In this document: one piece after another, positions 9,909 to 19,020 of the stretch
Position numbering within the stretch: position 1 is the stretch's first letter
How the letters are laid out: each line of letters begins with the position of its first letter
Assembly (NCBI GenBank): GCA_021806165.1
Contig: JAJZXY010000004.1
Location: 1-64,000, forward strand
From: Thermoplasmata archaeon
Lineage (GTDB): Archaea; Thermoplasmatota; Thermoplasmata; Sysuiplasmatales; Sysuiplasmataceae
Direction: 5' to 3'
DNA length: 64,000 nt
Program-made: the position numbers and the translations under genes
The notes under the pieces: model-generated
What the model was told of the DNA's origin: nothing
Databases searched by the model: none
What the model saw: only the letters and a program-made list of their open reading frames with translations

Positions 9909-10951
9909 AGCACCCCCCTGCTGTGGAGAATCTCCGCGTTGAGGACCGAGCCTCCAGCAGCACCCCTTATCGTGTTGTGCGTGAGTATTATAAAGCGGAC
10001 ATTCCTTCCCGAAACCCTGACCCTCCCGACGGTTGCGGCCATGCCCCTTGCCCTGGCCGGTTCCCCGGCATTGACGTCCAGGATAGGCTGGGGCCTCCTG
10101 ATGTCTGCTGCTAGTATGACCGGCCTGGCAGGTGCGGAGGGGAGTTCGAGCCTCTGCGGAAGCGATGTGAATGAGCTGAACATCCTCCTGACCTCGTCCG
10201 CGTCCACCTCTTTCCCGAGGCTGACGAGGACCGACTCCATATGGCCGTCCCTTACCGGCACCCTTGTGCAGGTGGCGCTGACCTCGACCGGGGAAGGGGT
10301 GATACCCCCCCCTTCAAGCGTCCCGAACATCTTGGGTATCTCAATGCCCAGCTTTTCCTCCTCTCCGTCGATATACGGTATGACGTTCGATGAGGCATCG
10401 AGGGATGGGACGCCCGGGTAGCCTGCTCCGCTGAGCGCCTGCATTGTTGTCACTTCCACCCTTTCCAGCCCGAGCGGCTCCAGTGGTTTAAGGCCCATTG
10501 CCAGCCCTATAGAACTGCAGTTTCCGTTTGCGACGATGAATCCTTCCCTTCCCTCAACCATTCCCAGGTGCTCATGATTGACTTCGGGCACGACCAGGGG
10601 GACCTCCCGCCTCATCCTGTTCGATGACGCATTGGTGAATATGCGGCACCCCTTCTCCATAAGAGGCATCTCAACGCCCGAGGCGACACCGGAAGGGAGG
10701 GCGCTGAACACTGCGCCGAAATTGCCATCCGCAATCTCACCCATATCGAGTGGCCTTATCTTCGCGCCCAGAAGTTCGTCCGATATCCTTGGTTCGGGAA
10801 TGGTGAGCACCTCCGCGATGCTCTTTCCCCCGCTCCTCTCCGAACCGAACAGCACAGGAGTGTCGAAATAAGGGTGATCGGAAAGCATCTCGCAGAAACG
10901 CTGGCCCACCATTCCGCTTGCTCCGAGCACCGCGGTTGAAACCTTACTCAA
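9905..10951 (-). CDS. asd: aspartate-semialdehyde dehydrogenase
   Basis: VLGASGMVGQRF, ANGNCSSIGLAM active-site Cys region. Confidence 0.92.
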   Translation of the reverse strand: MSKVSTAVLGASGMVGQRFCEMLSDHPYFDTPVLFGSERSGGKSIAEVLTIPEPRISDELLGAKIRPLDMGEIADGNFGAVFSALPSGVASGVEMPLMEKGCRIFTNASSNRMRREVPLVVPEVNHEHLGMVEGREGFIVANGNCSSIGLAMGLKPLEPLGLERVEVTTMQALSGAGYPGVPSLDASSNVIPYIDGEEEKLGIEIPKMFGTLEGGGITPSPVEVSATCTRVPVRDGHMESVLVSLGKEVDADEVRRMFSSFTSLPQRLELPSAPARPVILAADIRRPQPILDVNAGEPARARGMAATVGRVRVSGRNVRFIILTHNTIRGAAGGSVLNAEILHSRGVL

Positions 10952-12041
10952 CGGCGCTGCCCCCGAAGTAGCCGCTGCCTGCCTCCATTATTCCATCGAA
11001 GGAAGAGCTGTTGTCTGAGAAGGAGGCGCTCCTGAGCTCGTCGAGCGATTTCTGCAGCCCACCGAAGACTGCATCCCTGTGCCTGTTGAGGTTCTGTATC
11101 TCATAGTACAGGTGCGGATTTTCCCTTGCCACATCCGATGCAGTCTGCATCTGCTTCCTGAATGTTGTGCTGGCGAGCTGGGAAAGCTCCGCATAGCTGT
11201 AACCGCTCTGCACCAGTGCATTGAAGAGCATGATGTTGACCGCATGGGTCATGCCGAGAAGGTATGACATGATTCTGTCATGGCTGTCCAGATCCATCCT
11301 CCTTATTGAGAGGCAGGTGTCGGTGAACAGGGAGGCTGCCTCCTCTGCCGCGGCACTGTTGCCGCAGTCGCAGACGATCATGTTCTGGTCGGCAAGCGTC
11401 ATTGTATCCGGACCGAACATCATGTGGATGCTGGTTACCCTCCTGCCTGAAACGGCGGCTGCTTTAAGCGCCGATGCGATCGGCGACTTGAGGCTGCACC
11501 CGTCCATGACGAGCGCATCCCCTCCCGCGGAGAGGACCCTGCCGAGGAGCGAGGAGGTTGCCGATATGGGAGTGGAGAGCAGCACAATGTCGGACTCGGC
11601 CGCACCCTTCTCAAGGTCATCGACCATCCTGAAGGGGGAGCTGCCGGATATGTCGTTCACGGCAACCTCGTGCCCCTGAACATTGAAGAAGCGGGTGTAC
11701 CACTGCCCCATCTTGCCGTTTCCGCCCACTATCAGTATCCTCTTCTTCGCACCGGTGTAGACCCTGGCATCGCTTGATGACTGGACTGCAACCGCGGCGC
11801 CGATGAGCAGCTTGGCGATATCCCTTCCGATATGGCTGTCGATGCCCAGGCGTGAGCACACTTCCTCGGCGTTGCCCATTACCTGTGCCTCGACCGTGTA
11901 GTCCCTCAGGGGGGCGCTCTCACTCCTCTTCAGGCTGCCTATCCGCCTGGCGGCCTTGAGCCTTTCAGCCACAAGCTCCAGTATCTGCGTGTCAAGCTCC
12001 CTTATTCTCCTGCGCATTCTACCAATGTCGTCCGAACTCAC
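10944..12041 (-). CDS. tyrA: chorismate mutase / prephenate dehydrogenase fusion
   Basis: N-terminal AroQ-type RRIRELDTQILELVAERLKAARRIG; ILIVGGNGKMGQWYTRFF Rossmann motif. Confidence 0.88.
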   Translation of the reverse strand: MSSDDIGRMRRRIRELDTQILELVAERLKAARRIGSLKRSESAPLRDYTVEAQVMGNAEEVCSRLGIDSHIGRDIAKLLIGAAVAVQSSSDARVYTGAKKRILIVGGNGKMGQWYTRFFNVQGHEVAVNDISGSSPFRMVDDLEKGAAESDIVLLSTPISATSSLLGRVLSAGGDALVMDGCSLKSPIASALKAAAVSGRRVTSIHMMFGPDTMTLADQNMIVCDCGNSAAAEEAASLFTDTCLSIRRMDLDSHDRIMSYLLGMTHAVNIMLFNALVQSGYSYAELSQLASTTFRKQMQTASDVARENPHLYYEIQNLNRHRDAVFGGLQKSLDELRSASFSDNSSSFDGIMEAGSGYFGGSAVE

Positions 12042-13120
12042 TGCAATCCGCTCCTGATATAGAGATCTGAAAGAACAAGTGCGCAGGCCGCCTCAACTAC
12101 GATTACAGCCCTTGGCACTATGCATGGATCATGCCGTCCCCTGACCACGAGTTCCCTTTCCTCCATCGATGACATATCCACGCTCCTCTGCGGCATGGCA
12201 ATTGAGGATGTGGGCTTCACTGCAACCCTGAAAATGATGTCCATGCCGTTGGTTATGCCCCCGTTAATGCCCCCTGCGTTGTTAGTGGATGTTGCCAGGA
12301 GGCGCTCCTTTCCACTCCCTATTATGAAAGGATCATTGTTTTCGCTGCCGTAGAGCGCAGACCCGCCGAAACCTGATCCGAACTCCACGCCCTTGACCGC
12401 GGGTATGGCGAAGAGCATCTTCGAAAGTTCCCCCTCTACTGTATCGAAGAACGGTTCACCAAGTCCGGCGGGGATGCCTGACGAGGCACACTCTATCACC
12501 CCGCCGACGCTGTCCCCCCGCTTCCTGGTCTCCAGGATGCATTCCTTCATCCTTGCCGCCGCTGACGGGTCGACGCACCTGACCTCGTTTGAAAATCTCC
12601 CTGCGCTCACTTCGTCAAATGTGTAGTGCCTGTCGTCGCTAACATCGTGTATGCTCCTCACCATTGCAGCGATGCGCACTCCCCTGGAGGAGAGAAACTG
12701 CCTGGCAACAGCGCCTGCCGCCACAAGTGGTGCGGTCAGCCTTCCGGAGAACTGTCCGCCGCCCCTGTGGTCTGCAAAGCCCCGGTACTTTACGTATGAT
12801 GTAAAATCGGCATGTCCCGGGCGCGGGACATTCTCAGTTGCGCGGTAGGATTCACTCCTGATGTCGCTGTTGTCGAACAGGAACAGAACGGGTGCGCCCG
12901 TGAGCTTTCCGTCCCTGATTCCTCCTGTGATGGAAACGATGTCTGGTTCATGCCGCGCTGTGCCTATGAGCGGGGCGGGGCGCCTGAGGTCCACCTCCTT
13001 CTGCACCTCCGCAATATCCACCGCTGTTCCCGCAGGAAGTCCGTCCAGCACCGAACCGACATGCTCGCCGTGGCTCTCCCCGAATATGGTCAGCCTGACG
13101 TGGCTTCCAATGCTGTTCAT
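12038..13120 (-). CDS. aroC: chorismate synthase
   Basis: RLTIFGESHG, RPGHADFTSYVKYRGFADHRGGGQFSGRLTA; ATGA overlap with upstream gene. Confidence 0.95.
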   Translation of the reverse strand: MNSIGSHVRLTIFGESHGEHVGSVLDGLPAGTAVDIAEVQKEVDLRRPAPLIGTARHEPDIVSITGGIRDGKLTGAPVLFLFDNSDIRSESYRATENVPRPGHADFTSYVKYRGFADHRGGGQFSGRLTAPLVAAGAVARQFLSSRGVRIAAMVRSIHDVSDDRHYTFDEVSAGRFSNEVRCVDPSAAARMKECILETRKRGDSVGGVIECASSGIPAGLGEPFFDTVEGELSKMLFAIPAVKGVEFGSGFGGSALYGSENNDPFIIGSGKERLLATSTNNAGGINGGITNGMDIIFRVAVKPTSSIAMPQRSVDMSSMEERELVVRGRHDPCIVPRAVIVVEAACALVLSDLYIRSGLQ

Positions 13121-14385
13121 GCCAGTGTCACCTCCGCGCCTATAGAGCATATGTCCCTGATGAATGACGGGTATGACACGGAATGGGACTCGCCATCCGA
13201 TATCGTGCACCCCTTCTTCGAGGAAAGGCCTGCGACGCATGCTGCCATTGCTATCCTGTGGTCACCCATGCTCTCAACCCTTCCGCCGACTATCCTCCCG
13301 CCTTCAATCACAAGATCGTCCCCGTCAGCTGCCGCGCGGACCCCGAGGGAGTGGAGCATGGCGAGGGTAGCCTCTATCCTGTCGCTCTCCTTGAACCTGA
13401 GCGCGCGTGAGCCGTGTATCCTGCTGCGTCCCCTGGCTGCGGCAGCAACAGCGCAGACCACAGGAAACAGGTCGGGGGAGGCGGTACAGTCTATATCAGC
13501 ACCCGAAAGCTCCTCAGCGTGCACAGTTACGCTGCCGCCACGCACCCTTGTGCTGCAGCCGAAGGAGGCGAGCATACCCGCTATCGAGGCGTCTGCCTGC
13601 GCACCGCTGCCCTTCAGTCCCCTGACTGTCACGCTTCCGCCGGTAACAGCGGCAGCTGAGAGAATGAACGCCGCTGAGGAGAAGTCACCAGTGACTGTGA
13701 AATCCCTCCCGTGATATGAGCTCCCTCCAGCACAGTAGATTGTGCCTTCTTCAAACACGGACCTGCAGCCGAAGAGTGCGGCCGTTTCGACTGTCAGCCG
13801 AAGGTAGGAGGGAGACTGCACCCTGCCTTTCAGCCTGATCTCGGTGTCCCCCTCCTTGAGCGGGCATGAAATGGCAAGGGATGACGCGAACTGGGAGCTG
13901 AGGTCTGCCTGCAGGGTAGCGTATCCGCGGTGCATGACGCCCCCGAAGACTGCGGGAAGGGTGCCGCTGCCGAGTGTGGAGAATGCCCTGCCTCCCAGCT
14001 GCCTCACGGCCCTTATCACAGGCTCCATCGGCCTGGTGCGCAGGGAGGCGTCGCCAGTGATGACTGCATGACCCGGAAGCAGCGCGCACACCGAGCTCAG
14101 CAGCCTGGCAGTGGTTCCGGAGTTGCCTGCATTGATTACATCGGGTGCCTGGCGCAGCGATGGCCTGATGCGGAGAGTCCTCCCGCGGCTGACGACGGAG
14201 CCCATGAGCGCAGCCGCATCCATACTTCTCAGGGTGTCGTCGCAGTAGAGCGGGTTGCGTATGATGCTTTCGCCTTCAGCAAGCATGGCAATTACCACCG
14301 CCCTGTGTGTAATGCTTTTCGAGCCTGGTGCAGTCACACTGCCCGAAAGCGGTCCGGAAGGCTCAGAATGCATATCCGTCTGCAC
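13117..14385 (-). CDS. aroA: 3-phosphoshikimate 1-carboxyvinyltransferase (EPSP synthase)
   Basis: PGSKSITHRA, NAGNSGTTARLLSS, RFKESDRIEA, GDHRIAMA. Confidence 0.94.
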   Translation of the reverse strand: MQTDMHSEPSGPLSGSVTAPGSKSITHRAVVIAMLAEGESIIRNPLYCDDTLRSMDAAALMGSVVSRGRTLRIRPSLRQAPDVINAGNSGTTARLLSSVCALLPGHAVITGDASLRTRPMEPVIRAVRQLGGRAFSTLGSGTLPAVFGGVMHRGYATLQADLSSQFASSLAISCPLKEGDTEIRLKGRVQSPSYLRLTVETAALFGCRSVFEEGTIYCAGGSSYHGRDFTVTGDFSSAAFILSAAAVTGGSVTVRGLKGSGAQADASIAGMLASFGCSTRVRGGSVTVHAEELSGADIDCTASPDLFPVVCAVAAAARGRSRIHGSRALRFKESDRIEATLAMLHSLGVRAAADGDDLVIEGGRIVGGRVESMGDHRIAMAACVAGLSSKKGCTISDGESHSVSYPSFIRDICSIGAEVTLA

Positions 14386-15223
14386 TCACCCCCGTAGGCC
14401 TGGTGAACATGACCTTCCCGAACCCTGACATCGCTGCTGCAACCCGCCTTTCAGTTCGATTGCCTGCCACCGCAAAGAAAGCAGGGCCGGTGCCTGTGAG
14501 GCCCGATATCAGGGCGCCCGCGTTCATTGCCTCCAGGGCTGGGGATGGATCAATATCAAGCAACCCGCAGAGCAGCATGGTGCTGCCCCTGCATGCATCG
14601 CCTATGCTGCCACGCTTCGCCTGATCGAAAAAGAGCTTCATGGCTGATGCATGCCTCCTTATTCTCTCCATCGGCAGGGACTCCTTTGTTATCCTCCTTT
14701 CGGGAACGCAGAAAAGGACTGAATAGCCGCCCCGTACATGAAGGCGCCTGACGGTCCTCATGCGCCTGTTGTCGGCGAATATCAGTCCGCCGAAATGGCA
14801 GGCCGCCGCATCGTCGTAGGCGCCTGTGATCGAGACACCGGCTGCTATGGCGGATTCGGCTGAGGCGACAAGGAGCCCCCTTGGGGTAATCCTTCTGCCG
14901 GCGGCCTTCATGAGAGCGCCTGTCACGGCAAGTGAGACGCTGCTGCTGCTCTTCATGCCGCGGGACGGCGGTATTTCAGAGCTGACCTCAACTGTGACAC
15001 CGCCCTTCAGCACACCTGATGCTCTCGCGCGCCTTACGCACTCGGAAACAAGCCTGGTATCGCTCTCCCCACCGTCTATTGTGATGCTGGTTTTCTCCCC
15101 TTTGCCGAGCACCACATGAGCAATGGTCTCCAGGGATACACCCAGCGTGACTCCATAGAAGCTGCCTATTGCACTGACTAAGGTGGCCGCACCGTGCTCC
15201 ACTGCCCGGGCTTCACCTTCCAT
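14363..15223 (-). CDS. aroK: archaeal GHMP-type shikimate kinase
   Basis: GVTVEVSSEIPPSRGMKSSSSVSLAVTGAL GHMP motif and operon context. Confidence 0.88.
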   Translation of the reverse strand: MEGEARAVEHGAATLVSAIGSFYGVTLGVSLETIAHVVLGKGEKTSITIDGGESDTRLVSECVRRARASGVLKGGVTVEVSSEIPPSRGMKSSSSVSLAVTGALMKAAGRRITPRGLLVASAESAIAAGVSITGAYDDAAACHFGGLIFADNRRMRTVRRLHVRGGYSVLFCVPERRITKESLPMERIRRHASAMKLFFDQAKRGSIGDACRGSTMLLCGLLDIDPSPALEAMNAGALISGLTGTGPAFFAVAGNRTERRVAAAMSGFGKVMFTRPTGVSADGYAF

Positions 15224-16622
15224 TCGCTGCAGCCCCCAGGTGCCTCATCAGATCACCGTATCCGAACTCTACTCCAGTCCAAAGCCTGAATGAGAGGACA
15301 GCCTGCCTTGCCAGTATTTCGAGGCCGCCCACGTAGTCGGCTGACCATTCCTCGGCAAGCCTGCCGAAGGGCGTTTCGGAGTTTGAGTAGACAAAATCCA
15401 CCACCGTTCCAGCCCTGATGCCCCGCAACGCCGGCGGCAGCTCAAATGGCCTCCCTTCCATGCCCGCAGGTGTGCAGTTGACGATCATGTCGAACCGGGT
15501 GCGTGAAGCGTCGAACTCGCCCATTCCAAACTCGCGTGCAAGCAAAAACCCCTTCTGCCGGTTGCGCGAGGCAATTACCACGTCTGCTCCCCTCAGCGCG
15601 TGGGCGGCAGCGCGCGCGGCGCCACCGCTTCCAAGTATGAGGGCGGTCCCGGGCCTGCGTTCTCTGACGATCTGGTATGCCGCCTCCGCATCTGTGTTGT
15701 ATGCCCGGAAACCACTGCCTTCCCTGACAAGAGTGTTGGCAGCCCCGACCGCCCCGGATACGCTGTCTGCACCCGACGCCAGTGAAAGCGCCTGCTCCTT
15801 GTACGGCATTGTCACATTGAAGCCAAGGGCGCCCGCATCCGAAGCGGATTCGAAAAATCCAGGCAGACCGCCCTCCTCAACCGGGAAGCGCAGATAGAGG
15901 CCGCGGAGACCCGCCTCCTCTAGCATCATGCCCTGGATGGCTGGCGAAAGGCTGTGCTCTGCCGCCTCCCTGGAACCTGCTATCCCCAGCACTATCCCGT
16001 CAAGCGCTGCCTGCATTTCCTCGATAGTCAGCTGCCCTGGAGCGGTGGCATCCGCCTGTGAGAGGCTGGAATAAGCGATGGGGGCGGCATGCTTCATTGA
16101 TGCTACCCTCGACAGTGTACCGCTCTCGCCGGTCGAGAAGGCTGTGACCCTCCCAGGGCTGAACGCACGTGCGGCCATGAAGGGCAGCCTGGCCCTGGAG
16201 TAGCCGGCGGAGGTGTTGATGCACTTCACAATGGAGCATCTTCCCAATGCGCTGCGAATCAGGCGATCAGCCTCGTCCTCCGACTGCACATCTCCATGGT
16301 AGGAAAGAATGAGCTTCTGCCTCATCCCGTCCGTAAGGGGCAAGGTTCCCTCGTCATCCAGTCCAATATCGACATAATCAAATGTGCCGAAAATCTCCTC
16401 AGCACCTCCGGAAAGCAGGGAGAGGGAGTCGCCCTTGAACGTTGCGATTGACACCATATCAGCAGCTTTCAGGCTGAGCACCCCGTCAAGCGTTGGGGAT
16501 TCAAGAGAATCTATCCTGAATTCCACCGCCTCCGCGCCGCGGGCGGCGGCTGCCCTTGCCCTGGAAAGCATTCCGCCGATGCTGCCCGACATTATGGAAG
16601 CGCATATCAAGGGGATAATCAC
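15213..16622 (-). CDS. aroDE: bifunctional type I 3-dehydroquinate dehydratase / shikimate dehydrogenase
   Basis: N-term AroD-like (VEFRIDSLE, ISSYHG-like LSYHGDV); C-term AroE-like (SPAIQGMM, FNVTMPYKEQAL, ALILGSGGAARA, NCTPAGMEG). Confidence 0.9.
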   Translation of the reverse strand: MIIPLICASIMSGSIGGMLSRARAAAARGAEAVEFRIDSLESPTLDGVLSLKAADMVSIATFKGDSLSLLSGGAEEIFGTFDYVDIGLDDEGTLPLTDGMRQKLILSYHGDVQSEDEADRLIRSALGRCSIVKCINTSAGYSRARLPFMAARAFSPGRVTAFSTGESGTLSRVASMKHAAPIAYSSLSQADATAPGQLTIEEMQAALDGIVLGIAGSREAAEHSLSPAIQGMMLEEAGLRGLYLRFPVEEGGLPGFFESASDAGALGFNVTMPYKEQALSLASGADSVSGAVGAANTLVREGSGFRAYNTDAEAAYQIVRERRPGTALILGSGGAARAAAHALRGADVVIASRNRQKGFLLAREFGMGEFDASRTRFDMIVNCTPAGMEGRPFELPPALRGIRAGTVVDFVYSNSETPFGRLAEEWSADYVGGLEILARQAVLSFRLWTGVEFGYGDLMRHLGAAANGR

Positions 16623-17644
16623 CTTTCATGAATTGTCTCTCTCACCTTCATGCCGAAGTGCCTCCCGCCTTCCTCCTTGTGCACCAGCACCTTGTCACCC
16701 TTCCTGACAGAGGTGACAGGTTTCGCCCCGTCCGGGGTGCACAGGTTGACAGTTTCAGCATTCTGAAGTATTATGCTGCACTCAGTGCCTTCCGCAAGGG
16801 CGCGCACTATCAGCAGCGGCCTGCGCTCGATCTTCACCCTGCCCACTGTCACGGTCCTAGCGGAGCCGTCCTTTCTGACGGCAAGAACCTCAGCGCCGGC
16901 GCTGAGCTCCGACAGGTATCCTGTCCTTCCGCCCGGAAGCGGCAGGTATGAATGCACTGGGCCGGCGTTGACCCTGAATGGCCTTGCGTTGACGTACTTC
17001 GTCTCCAGCGATTCTGAATGGACGAGAAAGAAGACTGAAGACTGCGAGCCGACCAGCATCCCCTCACCCGGATCCAGGAGGGAGCATGTGTCCACGCATA
17101 CACGGTCGCCCATACCGGCTGCGGAAACAGAGATTACTTCTGCGCTCTGCAGATCAAACCTTGCTGATCCGGCGGAGATGAGCGCCTGGAACTCCGACAG
17201 CGACTGTCCGTGTGATGAAATCAGGAGGCCGTCTACTCCGTTCTCAAGCGTCTGCAGGAAAAGCTTCGCCTCGGAAGTGGACTGGACCACGGCAATAAGC
17301 CTGATCTTCTTCGATGAACACTGCGCAATCAGGTTCTCCAGCGGTATAACCTTCCAGTTGAGTGCCTCGACAACTAGATAGTCCCCTGAAAGTTCGGAAT
17401 CGGAGGGCATGTCGTCCGCATTCCTGATCTGAAGGTATCTGCCTGCCTCCCTTCCGTCTATCTGCACTGCGCTCCCCTCAAGTACAATAGGGATGAAGTT
17501 TGCAGCTGAAGTCATGCCTGCATCCTCCCTCTTCACCACGATCTCGGAGAAACCGCGCTGGACTGCGTCAAGGAGCGCTTCGTGCCTCCTGTCCTCATCC
17601 TCTATGTTGTCTGTCCGTACCCACAGCAGTACGCCTTCGGTCAA
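16619..17644 (-). CDS. aroB': 3-dehydroquinate synthase II (archaeal)
   Basis: Archaeal DHQS family layout: [29 protein letters not shown]; operon position. Confidence 0.88.
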   Translation of the reverse strand: MTEGVLLWVRTDNIEDEDRRHEALLDAVQRGFSEIVVKREDAGMTSAANFIPIVLEGSAVQIDGREAGRYLQIRNADDMPSDSELSGDYLVVEALNWKVIPLENLIAQCSSKKIRLIAVVQSTSEAKLFLQTLENGVDGLLISSHGQSLSEFQALISAGSARFDLQSAEVISVSAAGMGDRVCVDTCSLLDPGEGMLVGSQSSVFFLVHSESLETKYVNARPFRVNAGPVHSYLPLPGGRTGYLSELSAGAEVLAVRKDGSARTVTVGRVKIERRPLLIVRALAEGTECSIILQNAETVNLCTPDGAKPVTSVRKGDKVLVHKEEGGRHFGMKVRETIHER

Positions 17645-18465
17645 CTCTGCACCAGCAGCTTTCCTGCCTCCTCCAGCGACTTCTTCTGGAAGAGGATTGA
17701 ACTGACAGCAGCGGTCATGTTCCTTGGGTCCCTGTGCTGCCAGATGTTCCTGCCGATGGAGACCCCCTTGGCACCTGCATTCATGCAGCCGGACACCATT
17801 TCAAGGACCTGCCTGTCGGAGTCCACCCTTGGACCGCCGGCGATGAGTACAGGCGCAGGGCACCCCCTGACAACCTCCCTGAATGTCTCCTCGTCACCCG
17901 TGTAGTTGACCTTGACAACATCCGCACCCACCTCTGCGCCGATGCGGGCCACGTGCCTGATCAGGTCCACATCGTACGGATCGGCGATGTCCTTGCCCCG
18001 TGCGTACATCATGGCAAGAAGCGGGATGCTCCAGTTCCTGCATTCAGAGACTATCTCCCCCATATCCTGGAGCATCCTGTCGTCATCCTCCGCACCGACG
18101 TTGACGTGGATGGATACGCCGTCGGCACCGAGCCTGATTGCCTCCTCCACGCTGGTCACTATGACCTTCCTGTTCGGGCGGGGCGAAAGGCTGGTGCTCG
18201 CCGACATATGGACTATGAGGCCAACGTCCCTTCCGTATCCACGGTGGCCGTATTCCACCAAACCTTTATGTATGACAATCGCAGTCGCGCCACCTAGTGA
18301 CACGTTATTGATTGTCTCTTGAATGTCCTCAATTCCTGCAACGGGACCGTCAGAGATGCCGTGGTCCATGGGAACAACAAGAGCGTTTCCCGTGTTCCTC
18401 TCAAAAATCCTTTCCAGTCTAATCTCTTTTCCGATCATGGTAAATCGTGTCAGGTTCCTAGCCAC
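17641..18465 (-). CDS. 2-amino-3,7-dideoxy-D-threo-hept-6-ulosonate (ADTH) synthase / FBA class I-like
   Basis: NALVVPMDHGISDGPVAGIED, DVVKVNYTGDEETF, GGPRVDSD; start may be ATG at 18438. Confidence 0.88.
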   Translation of the reverse strand: MARNLTRFTMIGKEIRLERIFERNTGNALVVPMDHGISDGPVAGIEDIQETINNVSLGGATAIVIHKGLVEYGHRGYGRDVGLIVHMSASTSLSPRPNRKVIVTSVEEAIRLGADGVSIHVNVGAEDDDRMLQDMGEIVSECRNWSIPLLAMMYARGKDIADPYDVDLIRHVARIGAEVGADVVKVNYTGDEETFREVVRGCPAPVLIAGGPRVDSDRQVLEMVSGCMNAGAKGVSIGRNIWQHRDPRNMTAAVSSILFQKKSLEEAGKLLVQS

Positions 18466-18470
18466 ACAAC

Positions 18471-18480
18471 ATATTTATAC
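18471..18480. promoter_or_regulatory. AT-rich TATA-like element between divergent ACT regulator and aro/trp cluster
   Basis: atatttatac on +, reads gtataaatat on -; only TATA-like element in the short divergent spacer. Confidence 0.5.
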
Positions 18481-18492
18481 ATTATTGTACAG

Positions 18493-19011
18493 ATGTATCC
18501 TTTGAAGTTCATGTGGGAAGAAATTGCTCGTGAATTCGGAGTTTACCCTGGCCAGGCGAAGGTTGCAAGGCTCATGATCAAGCTTGGGCTGCGTGTCAGG
18601 GAAGGTAAGATCTACTGCGGAGACATCAGGCTGAGCGATGTCGCTCTCGCAAGGAGCGTGGGCGTTGACAGGCGCGTGGTGAGGGCGACAGCCGAGACAA
18701 TAAGCGGAAGCGCGGAGCTCATGCGGTTCTTCGGGAACCTGCTGCCGGTGGCAAACCTGAGCATGGCTGCGCACGACATGAACTGGGGAACCGTGGAGAT
18801 CAGCGTTGACGACCCGGAGCAGCCCGGGATCATAGCAGATGTGGCAAAGGTGATCGCGGATGCGGGCATAAGCATCAGGCAGGCAATCGTGGAGGACCCT
18901 GAGCTGAATGAGGACCCGAAGCTGTTTGTAGTCACCGAGTCGGAGGTGCCGCCGGAGCTGCTGCCCCTGCTGAGAAGGGCGAAGGGGGTCAAGGAACTCA
19001 CGCTTCGGTAG
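18493..19011 (+). CDS. ACT-domain predicted regulator of amino acid metabolism
   Basis: N-terminal HTH-like half plus C-term ACT domain (EISVDDPEQPGIIADVAKVIADAGISIRQAIVEDPE); alternative start ATG 18511. Confidence 0.75.
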   Translation: MYPLKFMWEEIAREFGVYPGQAKVARLMIKLGLRVREGKIYCGDIRLSDVALARSVGVDRRVVRATAETISGSAELMRFFGNLLPVANLSMAAHDMNWGTVEISVDDPEQPGIIADVAKVIADAGISIRQAIVEDPELNEDPKLFVVTESEVPPELLPLLRRAKGVKELTLR

Positions 19012-19020
19012 CGGGCAGGT

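Noticed and set aside
9690-10421. Long plus-strand ORFs opposite the aro/trp cluster (also 12812-13714, 4044-4625)
   Set aside because: Antisense to strongly conserved genes; composition is a shadow of GC-rich coding, no recognisable domains.
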